Shown: one piece after another, positions 47,788 to 60,103 of the stretch
Numbering within the stretch: the first letter of the stretch is position 1
Layout of the letters: every line of letters begins with the position of its first letter
Assembly: GCA_022495995.1 (NCBI GenBank)
Contig: JAFEMH010001468.1
Location: forward strand, 310,001 to 374,000
Origin: Adenophora triphylla var. japonica
Lineage: Eukaryota > Streptophyta > Magnoliopsida > Asterales > Campanulaceae
DNA: 64,000 nucleotides
Reading direction: 5' to 3'
Made by a program: the position numbers and the translations under genes
The notes under the pieces: model-generated
What the model was told of the DNA's origin: nothing
Database searches by the model: none
The model's input: the letters and a program-made list of their open reading frames with translations, nothing else

Positions 47788-50700
47788 CAATCTTTAATCT
47801 TGACCTTTCAATGTACAATCTTTAAGCTCGACCTTTCACGATCCAATTTTCGATCTCGACCTTTCACGGTCCAATCTTTAATCTTGATCTTTCACGGTCC
47901 AATTTACGATTTCCAATCTCCAACTTTCACGGTCCAATCTTTAATCTCGACCTTTCACGGTCCAATCTTTTATCTCGACCTTTCACGGTCCAATCTTTAA
48001 TCTCAACCTTTCACGGTCCAATGTCATATATCGACCTTTCACGGTCCAATCTTTAATTTCGACCTTTCACGGTCTAATTTCCGATATCTAACCATGACCT
48101 TTCACGGTCCAATCTCCAATCTCGACCTTTCAGGGTCCAATTTTCGATATCGACCTTTCACCGTCCGATCTCCAATCTCGACCTTTTATGGTCCAATCTC
48201 CAATCTCCACCTTTCACGGTCCAATTTGCTTTCTCGACCTTTCACAGTCCAATCTTTAATTTCGACCTTTCACGCTCCAATTTCGAATTTCCAATCTCGA
48301 CCTTTCTCGGTCCAATCTCCAATCTCGACCTATCAAGGTCCAATTTTCGATCTCTAATCACGACCTTTCACGGTCCAATCTCTAATCTTGACCTTTCATG
48401 TTCCAATTTCTGATCTCTATTCACGACCTTTCACGGTCCAATCTCCTTTCACGCCCTTTCATCTTCCAATCTCCAATCTCGACCTTTCACGGTCCAATTT
48501 CTGATCTCTCATCATGCCTTTCACGACCCAATTTCCGATCTCTAATCTTGACCTTTCACGGTCCAATTTCCAATCACGACCTTTCACGGTCCAGACTTTA
48601 TCTCGACCTTTCACAATCCAATTTCCAATCCCGACCTTTCACAGTCCAATATTTAAACTCGACCTTTTACGGTCCAATTTCGGATCTCTAATCATGACCT
48701 TTCACGGTCCAATCTCCAAACTTGACCTTTCACTGTCCAATTTCCGATCTCGACCTTTCACTGTTCGATCTCCAATCCCAAACTTTCACGGTCCAATCTT
48801 TAATCTCGACCTTTCACGGTCCAATTTATGATCTTGACCTTTCACGGTTAAATCATTAATCCCGACCTTTCACGGTCCAATTTCCGATCTCTAATCACGA
48901 CCTTTCATGGTCCAATATCCAATCACGACCTTTTACGGTCCAATATCCAATCTAGACCTTTCATGGTCCAATCTCCAATCACGACCTTTAACGGTCGAAT
49001 CTCCAATCACAACCTTTCACGGTCCAAATTCCATTCCCAACCTTTCACAGTCCAATCTCCAATCACGACCTTTCATGGTCCAATCTCCAATCACACCCTT
49101 TCACGGTCAAATTTCCGTTCCCAACCTTTCACGGTCCGATCTCCAATCTCGACCTTTTATGGTCCAATTTCGGTTCTCGACCTTTCACGGTCCAATTTCA
49201 GTTCTCGACCTTTCACGGTCTGAACTCTAATCCTGACCTTTCACGGTCCATTCTTCGTTCCCGACCTTTTATGGTCCAATCTCCGTTCCCGACCTTTCCA
49301 GGTCCGATCTCCAATCTCGACCTTTCACGGTCCGATCTCCAATATCGACCTTTCACAGTCCAATTTCCGTTCTCGACCTTTCACGGTCTGAACTCCAATC
49401 CCAACCTTTCACGATCCAATCTCTAATCTCGACCTTTCACGGTCCAATCTCCAATCTCGACCTTTCAGGGTCCAATTTCCGATCTCTAATCACGACCTTT
49501 CACGGTCCAATTTCTGATCTCCAATCTCGACCTTTTGCGGTCCAATTTCCAATCACGATCATTCACGGTCAAATATTTAATCTCGACCTTTCATGGTCCA
49601 ATTTCCGATCTCTAATCACGACCTTTCACGGTCCAATCTACAATCTCGACCTTTCACTGTCCAATTTCCAATAACGACCTTTCACGGTCCAATCTTTAAT
49701 CTCGACCTTTCATGGTCCAATTTCCAATCCCGACCTTTCAGTGTCCAATCTTTAATCTCGACCTTTCATGTTCCATATTCCGATCCCTAATCACGACCTT
49801 CCACGGTTCAATCTCCAATCTCGACTTTTCACGGTCCAATTTCCGATCTTGACCTTTCACGGCCCGATCTCCAATCCCGACCTTTCACTTATCTTTAATC
49901 TAGACCTTTCACGATCCAATCTCTGATCTCGACCTTTCACGGTCCAATCTTTAATCCCGACCTTTCACAGTCCAATTTCCAATCTCTAATCACTGATCAA
50001 ATCTCCAATTACGACCTTTCACGATCCAATCTCCAATCTCGACCTTTCATGTTCCAATCTCTAATCACGACCTTACACGGTCCAATCTCCAATCAGGACC
50101 TTTCACGGTCCAATATCCAATCTCGACCTTTCACAGTCCAATCTTTAATCCCGACCTTTCATGGTCCGATCTCTAATCATGACCTTTCACGATCCGATCT
50201 CCAATCTCGACCTTTCGCGGTCCAACCTTTAATCCTGACCTTTCATGGTCCAATCTCTAATCACGACCTTTTACGGTCCAATCTCCAATCTTAACTTTTT
50301 ACTGTCCAATTTCCGATCTCTAATCACGACCTTTCACGGTCCAATCTCCAATCACGACCTTTCACGGTCCAATTGCCGATCTCTTATCATGACCTTTCAC
50401 GGTCCAATCTCCAATCACGAACTTTCACGGTCTAATCTCCAATCTTGACCTTTCACAGTCCGATCTCCAATCCCGACCTTTCACGGTCCAATCTTTAATC
50501 CCAACCTTTCACTGTTCAACCTTCACCCGACCTTTCACGACCTAATCTTTAATCTCGACCTTTCTCGATCCAATTTTTAATCCCGACCTTTTACGGTCCA
50601 ATCTTTAATCCCGACCTTTCACGATCCAATTTCCGATCTCTAATCATGACCTTTCACGGTCCAATCTCCAATCTCGACCTTTCACAGTCCAATTTCCGAT

Positions 50701-50790
50701 CTCGACCTTTCAGGATACGATCTCCAATCTCGACCTTTCACGGTCCAAACTTTAATCTCGAACTTTCACGGTCCAATCTCTGATCTCGAC
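47788..50790. repeat. Satellite B, 28- and 35-bp units, about 3.0 kb
   Basis: The unit is GACCTTTCACGGTCCAATCT-CCAATCTC (28 bp); longer versions add GATCTCTA. Each unit contains GACC-TTTCAC-GGTC, a 4-bp stem with a 6-base loop. The switch from satellite A happens inside the shared word ACGGTC at about 47782-47787. Confidence 0.96.
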
Positions 50791-51479
50791 CTTTCTCCTC
50801 GTGAGATCTTTCTTGTTATCTCTTCGTGAGATTCTCTCCCGAGACTTTGTATCTCATTTCTCCTCGTGAGATCTTTCCCTTTATCTCTTTGTGAGATTCT
50901 CTCCCGAGATTTCGCATCTCGTTATCTCATCGTGAGATCTTTCCTGTTATCTCCTCGTGAGATTCCTTCCCAAGATTTTGCATCTGTTCATCTCTTCGTG
51001 AGGTTCCCTTTTGAGATTTTGACTCTCTTTATCTCTTAGTTAGATCTTTCTCGTTATCTCTTCGTGGATCCTTTTCTGTTATCTCCTAGTGAGATCTTTC
51101 TCGTTATCTTTTCGTGAGATTCTAGTCTGAGATTTTGCCTCTCATTATCTCCTCGTGAGAACATTCTTATTACCTCTGCGCGAGACTCGTTCCTACTATC
51201 TCCTCGAGGGATCCCTTCCTGTTATCTCTTTGTGAGATTCCTTCTCGAGATCTCGAATCTCGTTATATCCTAGTGAGATCTTTCCTGTTATCTCCTCATG
51301 AGATATTTCATGTTATCTCCTCGTGAGATCTTTTATCTCTTCGTGAGATTCTCTCCCAAGACTTTGCATCTCATTTTCTCCTCGTGAGATCCTTTCCTTT
51401 TATCTCTTCGTGAGATTCTATCCTGAGATTTTGCATCTCGTTACTCTTCGTGAGGCCCTTTCCTTTTATCTCCTCATGC
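50791..51479. repeat. Satellite C, GTGAGAT-rich, about 0.7 kb
   Basis: Units alternate GAGATCTTTCCTGTTATCTC-CTCGT (25 bp) and GAGATTCTCTCCCGAGATTT-TGCATCTCGTTATCTCCTCGT, giving a higher-order period near 65 bp. Each join contains ATCTC-N-GAGAT dyads. It is less regular than A or B. Confidence 0.9.
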
Positions 51480-52183
51480 GAACCTTTCCTCGGCCGTCAT
51501 CGTAAGCCCTAACCTTTTTTTCCTCGGCCGTCATCTTAAACCCATACCTTTCTTCGGTCGTTATCGTAAGCTCGAACCATTCTTCGGACGTCATCGTAAG
51601 ATCGAACCTTTCCTCGGCTGTCATCGTAAGCCCGAACCTTTCCTCGACCGTCATCGTAAGCCCGAACCTTTTTTCGACTGTCATCGTAAGCCTGAACCTT
51701 TCCTCGGCCGTCATCGTAAGCTCGAAACTTTCTTCGTCCGTCATCGTAAGCCCGAACCTTTCCTCTGACATCATCATAAGCCCGAACCTTTCCTCGGACG
51801 TCATCATAAGCCTGAGCCTTTCCTTGGCTGTCATCGTAAACCCGAACCTTTCCTCGGCCGTCATCGTAAGCCCGAACCTTTGCTCGGTCATCATCGTAAG
51901 CCCGAACCTTTTTTCCTCGACAGTCATCGTAAACCTGAACCTTTCTTCGGCCGTCATCGTAAGCCCGAACCTTTCCTCGACCGTCATCGTAAGCCCGAAC
52001 CTTTCCTCAGCCGTCATCGTAAGCTCGAACCTTTCCTTGACCGTCATCATAAGCCCGAACCTTTCCTCGGCCGTCATCGTAAGCCCGAACCTTTGCTCGG
52101 TCGTCATCGTAAGCCCAAACCTTTTTTCCCTTGGCAATCATCATAAGCCCGAACCTTTCTTCGGCCGTCATCGTAAGCCCGAA
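51480..52183. repeat. Satellite A, inverted, 30-bp unit, about 0.7 kb
   Basis: About 23-24 copies of CCTTTCCTCGGCCGTCATCG-TAAGCCCGAA (30 bp), the reverse complement of the satellite A unit. Because the unit is a multiple of three, both strands stay open for long stretches (51466-52137 minus, 51824-52198 plus). This is a by-product of the period. Confidence 0.96.
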
Positions 52184-54196
52184 TCTCTCCCCAATTGAGT
52201 GGCATAGTGTTTCCAAACAAGAAATCACGAACGCCCCTGAGGCCATTAAATCTCGTTAAGGTTCTTGACGCCTACACAAAACAAATCAGTCTCACTCAGG
52301 CCGAGACCCCTCCGAATCGTTCTCAACTTAGGTACAGACACCACCAAACAGTCTCACTCAGGATGAACCCCTCCGAATCATTCCAAACAGGTTGAGGCCC
52401 CTCCAAATTTTCCTTATAATCGAACTATGATTGGCTTGATTCCCACTCGGGATACGTAGGAATCCTATCAAAGGGTCCAGCCGTCTGATAACTCGATCGT
52501 TTATTTCTCCCTCCCGACAAGCGATCCAGATCGAGATTATTATTTTTATCAACGACCCCACTTTCTTCGTAAGTGACATCGCCGAGGGGCTTCTTTAAGT
52601 ACCCCAATCCAGACCGCTATCCATTCGAGCATGAGGGAAAGACATCGAGGATCCGCTCATTCATAATCACAAAGTCCCGTGACTTCTCAAGCATTAAATT
52701 GACCAAACAAGGCAAGGAAGGACCTTTTGTGCATTAACAACATCAGAAGGAACTCGCAGGAATAACAAAATCAAAAAATACTGACTTTACATCTTGGTCG
52801 CACGGGTCACCTTGCAATAGGCAAAGGAATTCCGTACGGACCTCTTTGTCATTTCCAGAGGCTAAAATTACAGCCCTCTTGCTCCTTCATTTGGGACAAG
52901 AAAAATCTGAGAAGAGTGAGCATTAGGGGACATTCTGCCTAATTGAAAGCAGAATTCTCTCCTTATTAATCATCTTAAGCAAATCAAACATTTTCCTAAC
53001 AAAATCAAAGCCTAGGGAGATAGAAAAGAACCAATATTGGTGAGATCTCCTTCCAAACCCTAACAACGCTTTAATCTTTCATTTTCCAGTCTTTTAATCT
53101 ATTATGAATCACTGTTGTTGAATCTACATTTTATAATGTAGTCTTTACTTGTTTTGTATATTGTAGACCCAAAACCATCTAAATGATCATACAAGATTTT
53201 CCATGAACAATGTGCTTAAAAATGGAGGTCTAATGGAGATCGTGGATTGTTTATATTACATGTATTGTCTTTCCATTACTTACTTTCAAATGTATTTACT
53301 TTCTAAAATCATCTTTTGATCTATTTTTCTTTTAAATTACTATGATACAAGTAACCTTAATCTCTAAGGATGAACCCATCACTCATGTTAAAGATGTGGT
53401 TATATGGATTATGATCACGATGTTGATGTAACTTCATTTCTTTCACTTTCTTCCTAAAATGTGATAAAAGTTCAAGTCTAAACCTTCAAAAGATTTCTCA
53501 TTTCTTTACTTGAAGCAAACAATCTCCATTGTTTTCTCTCAAGAAAAGCTCAAAACCACCATTGTTGTACTATCATATGATTTGGAGATGACAACCCTAA
53601 TATTAGACATTTGCCTTTTTTTTATGATCAAGTTACTGCACAGTTTAGAAGTTGTCACCTTTTCTTTTTAAAAGTCCAATCAAGGTAACATCAGAAATTA
53701 AATAAGATACAGAAAAACAGTTTACTGCATATGGTCATCCGTACGGACCTCTTTGTAAAGGGGCATAGATTCGTACGGATCGGTTTGTAGGTTGCAATAT
53801 TTGTTCAGTTTTTCTAGTTTCATATTTGTTTCAAAATCCTTTTTTTTATCAAAGCAAACAGTTTCCTAAAATGCACAGTTTTCTCCTTTTCTTTTAAGGT
53901 ACAAAGTCATTTGATTTTAAGAACACGCACACACACAACTTTCAAAAAAGGTTAGAAAGTCTCATAAATATGAGGCATCTCGGGTGAGCACAAAAAATCT
54001 ATTTCCAAAGCGTAACGTGACCTCCGAACTCAAGATTTTACATTAAAAGCCTTTTGTCAATGTTTTAGGCTCACAAAATGGCGTGGCGACTCTCTTTTTC
54101 AAATAAATTCATCCGTCCAATCCTTAAAACATTTTTCACCTTTCAAAAAGGAACAAGTCCGACGCGCTCGGGCGTCTGCCGGATCTGGTAATTTCA
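52184..54196 (+). mobile_element. Right LTR-like arm of the inverted structure
   Basis: This is the inverted partner of the left arm, colinear for about 2 kb and roughly 85-90% similar by eye. It ends GGATCTGGTAATTTCA, corresponding to the TGTGAAATTACCCG end of the left arm. TCCGTACGGA occurs at 52831-52840 and 53738-53747. Its TATA equivalent is mutated (GGCTAAAATTACAG at about 52861-52874), so only the left arm keeps a promoter. The phrase GCGTGGCGACTC (about 54083-54094) matches the Tat LTR U5. No primer-binding site follows the outer end. No genes. Confidence 0.65.
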
Positions 54197-54503
54197 GGGT
54201 TGTGCAACTCCCTAGGTTGACTAGACATTTTACGTGTTTGAGATTTGGATTTGCTCCTGCATTTGATCTGCTCATCCATCCTGGTGTGGTCTATAATTGT
54301 TGGGATTTTGAGAGATATTCTCAAAGAAAGAGTACTCATATTTATACACAAACATGTGAGTCCTAATTCCATTAGAATTCTAACAAATCTCCTTATTCTA
54401 ATAGTAAATCTAATTCTAATTGGAAATACAACTAACATAGGTAACTTTCCTAAGTTGGATCAATACCAACTTAGTTAACTAAATAATTTCTTTCCTTGAG
54501 AAT
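54197..54503. other. Unassigned spacer with a small inverted repeat
   Basis: ATTCTCAAAGAAAG near 54317 and CTTTCCTTGAGAAT near 54490 are roughly inverted. A minus-strand TGTATAAATATGAG lies near 54330. This could be a small LTR or TIR remnant, but no target duplication is visible. Confidence 0.3.
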
Positions 54504-55386
54504 TGTTAGTGTTAATTTTAGCACTTTTTTTTATGAAATATTTTGCCTTTTTCACTCACTCATATTTATTTATAAGTCTTTTGAGTTAAAGAATTTTTAC
54601 AAGAAAGTTACTAATAAGTCTACAAAGGTGTAAGAGTTAAGGAAATAATGTGTCCAAAAAATGAGACCAAGTCAAAGAGGTTAGTGGAGCTACAATTTAG
54701 GAACCACTTATGTTGAAAATGAGAAAAGTTGGAGAGCAAGCCAACCAAGTTTGGTTTGGGAAATCAACAACTTTTGGTGGCTACTTATTCTTGGAGAGAA
54801 ATAATAGGAACAAATCCCACTTATCAAGGTTGAGGCTCACGTCATAACTAGAGAGCAAGTTATAGAGATCATGGGAGTAGCCAGCAAGTTTATGGACAAT
54901 TGAGAATGTTTTTCAAGCCTATAAAATGCTGATGGGATTTCATTTGAAGATACACCAAAAGAGATAGCTATTATACTCAGACCATTGTTGTCAGAGATGT
55001 TACAACACCTTACCCAACACAATCCAGTTTTCATAAATTGTTTGTTGAATACTAATCAGGTCTAGTCTTTTGATTGTGTTTAGAGTGTTGTTTCTTTTTA
55101 GGTTCTTGTACCTAGCACATTTTGCACTCCTTATTTTCTTTAAAGGATAGAAGTTGTTCTAGACTTTGTACTTAACATATACATCTCGTGAAAGTCTTTT
55201 AGTCATGATGCTCTCACAAGTTATAATTATATAACTTGTGAAAATTATCTTTTTGTGTCATTTTTTCATTGCGTTAATTCTTTCGATTATTTTTAAATGG
55301 TTATTTTATGTGTTGTGTTCAGTGTTGCCTAACACTCGGGACAACTCTGTGTTTTCCAAAACTATCCAAGACCATAGACACTTTCA
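54504..55386 (+). repeat. Candidate 5' LTR of a SIRE-type copia element
   Basis: It starts TGTTAGTGTTAATT and ends CACTTTCA. Two bases later comes TGGTATTGGAGCTGG (55389-55403), close to the TGGTATCAGAGC initiator-tRNA-Met primer site of copia elements. The 3' partner is missing. Confidence 0.5.
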
Positions 55387-55727
55387 ATTGGTATTGGAGC
55401 TGGCACTTGATTACACTAAGTGTTCGGTCCTTGTTGTCATGGCTTTGGATCCTGCTAATCCAATTCTAGGGATATTTCTTATTCTTGATGCCACGAATTA
55501 TACGTATAGGAAGATCCGTCTTCATTCGTGCATCAAATTAATTGATGTTCGAGCATGGCGATCTATTGTTAAAGAAAAATAGCAACAATCCATGATGTTA
55601 GAGCATTCATGTTCAGATTCTGAAGGTGTTACGTCTGGTGTTGCCCGGAGTGCGATAACACCAACCCCAACCCCAACACTCAATAGCATGTATAATATTT
55701 TCGATTTTTCTGACACTTTTTGCTTTC

Positions 55728-57950
55728 ATGGTTCTTAATGTTGATATGGGAAGTCAAGATGAGGATGATTCAAGCAAGGATGAGTTCATTGATGAGCTAA
55801 AAGATCTTTACAAGGCATTTTTCAAAGAATGGAAAAAAGAAAATAAGAGGGTAGAGATTCTAACAAAGGAGAAGGATGCGTTAAGAGACTCAAATGATGA
55901 GTTGAAAAACTCATTGAAACGATTGGATGTCCTCCTAACGAAAAAGGATGTTGAACTTAGTAAGACAAAGTCCAAATTGTATCATGCCGAAACCACTTTC
56001 AAAAAGCTCAACACGGGGTCTTCGAAATCAGATGAGATACTCAACATGAGTAAGCCTCTCAAATCAGGTATTGGATTTCAAGACTCACTTGATAAAATCA
56101 CTTCTACCTTGATAAATGAGGAAACTAACATGAGTTTTGTAAAAGAACATGAAAAAGAGAAAGATAGTTCATCTAGTGAGATTTTTGACCATCCATGTGT
56201 TTGTGAATACTGTCACACTTCAAAACATAACAAATCTGAATGCTTCACTCTTCAAAAGAAAAAGTACAGTTCTCAGTTTTTGCTTCAAATGTTGCCCAAC
56301 TCTCGAGACAACACTCGAGACAATACATATGTTCAGAAAAACAAAAATTCAAAAAAGAAAAATTGGTGTCCTAAACAAATGTGAAATGCAATGTTGTTTA
56401 TACTACTTTGAGGACTATTATCTCAGGTTCATGATACTTTGATAGTGGTTGTTCTCACCATATGACGGGAACAAAAATATTCTTGAAAGAATATGAATCT
56501 ATTCAAGGAGGTTACGTGTCTTATAGAGGTTGAGGAAAGAGCAAGATTCTAGGGAAAGGAACACTTGATGTTGTCGCTGCCTTAAAGAATGTCTTGCACA
56601 TTGATGGCTTGGTGGCTAATTTCCAGTTGTGTGATGACAACTTAGAGGTAAAATTTAAAAAGAATACTTGTGAAGTTTTTTATCATACTAACACTTGTGT
56701 TATGACAGGAACTAGACCAAGTGACAATTGATATCTTGTTGGTGAACAACAAGTATGCAATTCGACCAAGGTTGATGACACACTTTTGTGGTATCAAAAA
56801 TTGGGACATCTCCATTACATGAATTTGGATAAACATTTTAGGTTTGACGCTATTTAAGAAATTTCCAAATTGAATTTTAAAGATAAATTTGTGTGTGTGG
56901 ATTGCCTTAAAAGTAAACAAACCAGTGTTTCCTAACACTAAGATCAACACTTTGGAACAACACATTGTTTTCAACTTTTGCACATGGACTTGATGTGTCC
57001 AATTGAGGTAGATAGTCCGGGAGGTAAAAGGTATTTTTATGTCATTGTGGATGATTTTCTAGTTATACTTGGATCTATTTTTTAAGAAAAAAATCTGAAA
57101 CTTTTGGTAAGTTTAAATTCTTACATTCCAAAATCAAAAACATGTTTTGCTCACCTATTTTTCGTATAAGATCTAATCATAGAAAAGAATTTGATAATGT
57201 TTCATTTTCTACTTTTTGTGAGAAAAAGGGGATTCAACATCAATTTTCGACCTCTAAATGTTCCAACAAAATCGGGTGGCCGAAAAGAAAAATAGGATCT
57301 TACTAAAAATGGTTCGTGTCATGATGTTTTCCAAAATTATTTCAAAAAGATTTTGGGTTGAAGCGTTGAACACGACTTGTCACATTTCTAATAGTATTGT
57401 TCTAATACCCGGTCTAACAATGACACACTATAAGATTTTGAATGGGAAGAAACCAAATGTGCGTTACTTTCATGTTTTTACTGTGTTTATTTCATATTTA
57501 ATGATCGAAATCATTTATATAAGTTTAACTCTAAAAGTAACAAGTCCATTTTTCTTGAATATTCCCAAAATTATCTTGCATATCGTGTGTATAATTTGAG
57601 ATTGAAAATCGTTCAAAAATATGCAAATATTTTGTTTAATGATTTGGCTAGCGTTGCAGGTGAAATAGTTGTAGACACTCATTTAATATGGTTTGAACAG
57701 CTTGAAGAAGCTCCTGGAGAAAGTGTTAATTCGAATGTTGGTACATGTGTTGAGTCTAATGTTGGACCAAGTGTTGTCATTGATACGACAACACCAGAGA
57801 TAACACCAGAAATGAGTCTAAGTACAGAAAATGAAAATGATTAGAACTCCAATGTAGTTAATGATCCAGTGAGAATGGATCCCCCTTTGAGAATTCAAAA
57901 GAATCATCATATAACCCAAGTGATAGGGGGAGTAAACTAACTGGTAAATT
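55728..57950 (+). pseudogene. SIRE-type copia gag, protease and integrase remnant
   Basis: An open frame (55728-56384) gives a coiled-coil gag segment rich in Lys/Glu and Leu, then the zinc knuckle CEYCHTSKHNKSEC (CX2CX4HX4C) at about 56203-56244. Downstream, broken frames show SGCSHHMTG (protease active-site region, about 56445), WYQKLGHLHYMNLDKHF (integrase zinc region, about 56790), RYFYVIVDDF (integrase core, about 57030) and RIQKNHHITQVIGGVN (about 57890), the pre-RT linker of SIRE/Maximus copia. RT and RNase H are absent after about 57950. Many stops and frameshifts. It is inactive. Confidence 0.75.
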
Positions 57951-58396
57951 ATCGAGACTTGGTCAAATATACTAAGGTAAATCACTCTTGTATTGTATCT
58001 AAATTTGAATCTAAAATAGTTTTTAATGCATTAAATGATGATTTTTTTATTCAAGTTTTCAACCATGAATGATTTTCTAGTTTGAAAAAATCTCTTGATA
58101 TTTGTTTCGTTTAAAACTCCTGGATTATTTTGTTGTTCATTATGTTTCATTAATTTTTGTTTTTTTATTTTCTTTTATTAAAAAAAAAAACTATGTTTAA
58201 TCTGTTGTCTTGAAGTGTTTACATTGGTGTTACTAACACTTATAACAACACTACGTAATAAAAAAATCTTTATTTTTTGTATGTCTTCTTAAAGCGACAT
58301 ATGCTGACCTTTTTGTTCTATTATGTATTTATACTTAGGTTAACATGTTGATAAATTATCCTTTTTTCTTAAAGTGACAAAGTCACTAATTATATA
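57951..58396. other. AT-rich non-coding DNA
   Basis: No gene is seen. A phrase TTGGTGTTACTAACACTTAT near 58225 is related in style to repeats in the copia LTR, so a degraded 3' LTR is possible. Confidence 0.35.
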
Positions 58397-58678
58397 CTCC
58401 CTCCGTCCCACCTTAGTGTAGACTTCTTTCCTTTTTCGTCCGTCCCACCTTAGTGTAGACTGCCAAAGTTAGAAAGTTTTTTATTATTTTTTATTTTCCC
58501 TACCCCACCCACTCATTCTCTCTCTTCATTTTTCACCATACAATTTATTCAACCAACCTACTATTCACTCCACTCATTCTCTCTCTTCATTTTCTACCAC
58601 ACATTTTCATTATCTTAATAATATTCCTTAGTTATTGTGCCCACCACCTTAGTCTACACTAAGGTGGGACGGAGGGAG
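58397..58678. mobile_element. Stowaway MITE, 282 bp
   Basis: CTCCCTCCGTCCCACCTTAG and its perfect inverse form the ends, flanked by TA at 58395-58396 and 58679-58680. The interior is T/C-rich with the CCACTCATTCTCTCTC phrase shared by the two other Stowaways here. TA target and CTCCCTCCGTCCC ends are diagnostic of Tc1/mariner-type Stowaway MITEs. Confidence 0.95.
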
Positions 58679-58680
58679 TA

Positions 58681-59253
58681 ATTGATATGTTATAGGCAAA
58701 TATAATTAAAATATTCCTAAAGTAACTTGGGGCATGGCGTTTGCTGCGATGATACTTACTTACCAAACGGGAGTATAATATATTGGTTTAATACTTATTA
58801 TTAGGGACATGTAGCTCGCTACTACAGTGTACCCTACTTGAAAGGTATCAAATTCAATATATATCTTTACAATCTAATAAAAAAACTCAGGGCACGGAGC
58901 TCGCTACTACGATACTTCCTTGTAAATAAAATGAGTGTAAAATCTACTTAAAATTGCCTAAGTACTGATAATTAAAGTTTAGTATATATTGAAAAATATC
59001 AAGGGGTTCCTATCTTAGGTAACATTGCTAGTAACACATTAGTATTTGCTACATTCATTTTTTATTTTATTTTATTTTATTTTTGGAATTTATTAATTGA
59101 ATTTTGAATTTTCGAAAGTCCATAAATGGTTGAAGGTTTTGAAATCAAAACGTATTTAATAAAATCTCTTATTTCTGGTAAACTAGAGACTAGAGATTTA
59201 AAAGGGTAAACTCTAAATTTATGAATTTCAAACTTGCTTTGATTCTAAATTTA
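58681..59253. other. AT-rich spacer
   Basis: Contains a short imperfect repeat, GGCATGGCGTTTGCTGCGAT / GGCACGGAGCTCGCTACTAC, near 58732 and 58890. No gene. Confidence 0.4.
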
Positions 59254-59749
59254 TACTCCCTCCCTCCCAGTCTAATAGAGATTTATTTCCTTTTTTGTCC
59301 ATTCCAGTCTAATGGAGACTGCCCAAAATGCAAGGGAATCTTTACTATTTTTTCCACTCATTCTCTCTCATATTTTACTTTTACACTCACAACACCAATC
59401 AAATCACTATTCCTCCCACTCATTCTCTCTCATATTTATTTTTGGGAAAATTACCGGTGGATCCTTCATCCCAAGTCAAACGATCAATTAAGACAAAAAA
59501 TTTTGAAATTTTACCAACTAGTCCACTATCCTAATAAATATTCCACCTAGTCCATTCCTTATTAATGACACCCATAAAACAAATAAACTCACCCATCTCT
59601 GGCCGACTACTCCCCCTATCTCCGGCGACTCTCTCCTCTCCGGCGACCATCTTCCTCTCCTCCGGTGACCTACCACCGACGACCCCCTTCCCATACCTCC
59701 TCCGGCGACCCCCACCCCTCCTCCGGACAGTCTTTTCTCGCTGATTTGA

Positions 59750-60103
59750 TTTCCAGATTAGGCTCAGAAAAATTCAATTTCTCGATTCGTTAACCGTTGG
59801 ATTGAGCTCAAATTTACAGGGATTGTTATAGACACCTAAATGCAAAATATGAACAGTGGAGATCAGAAAATAATGCCCGAAAAAAGAGATATGCTCGTCG
59901 GAACAGAATAGACGAAAATAGGATTAATTCCAGATCAGGCCCATAAAAATTCAATTTTCTGATTCGTTAACCGTTAGATTGAGCTCAAATTTACAGGGAT
60001 TGTTAAAGACAGCTAAACGCAAAATCTGAACGGTGGAGATCAGAAAATAATGCCCGAAGAAAGAGATATGCTCGTCAGAACAGAATAGACGAAAATAGGA
60101 TTA
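59750..60103. repeat. 178-bp tandem duplication inside the MULE
   Basis: Copies at about 59750-59925 and 59926-60103 share TTGAGCTCAAATTTACAGGG and AGAGATATGCTCGTC with about 92% identity by eye. A CTCTCCTCTCCGGCGACCAT phrase also recurs at about 59630 and 60125. Confidence 0.85.

Noticed and set aside
47749..50448. Frames with FHGPISNHDLSRSNLQS-type repeats
   Set aside because: They are satellite B read through; period changes between 28 and 35 bp shift the frame constantly and there is no start context or domain.
43985..52183. CRISPR-like array
   Set aside because: Units are contiguous, degenerate and have no unique spacers; the context is plant nuclear DNA.
51466..52198. Long open frames on both strands (ERFGLTMTAE-type and SPNLSSAVIV-type repeats)
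   Set aside because: They are produced by a 30-bp satellite unit with no stop in most frames; both strands are open, and the same satellite with a 32-bp unit (43985-47787) has no such frame.
35592..54196. Simple single TIR transposon with target duplication
   Set aside because: The flanks (CGCACG and GGGTTG) do not match, and the ends resemble LTR U5 ends; kept only as one of two hypotheses.
54298..54503. Solo LTR starting TGTTGGGATTTTGAG
   Set aside because: No matching CA end or 5-bp target duplication could be placed.
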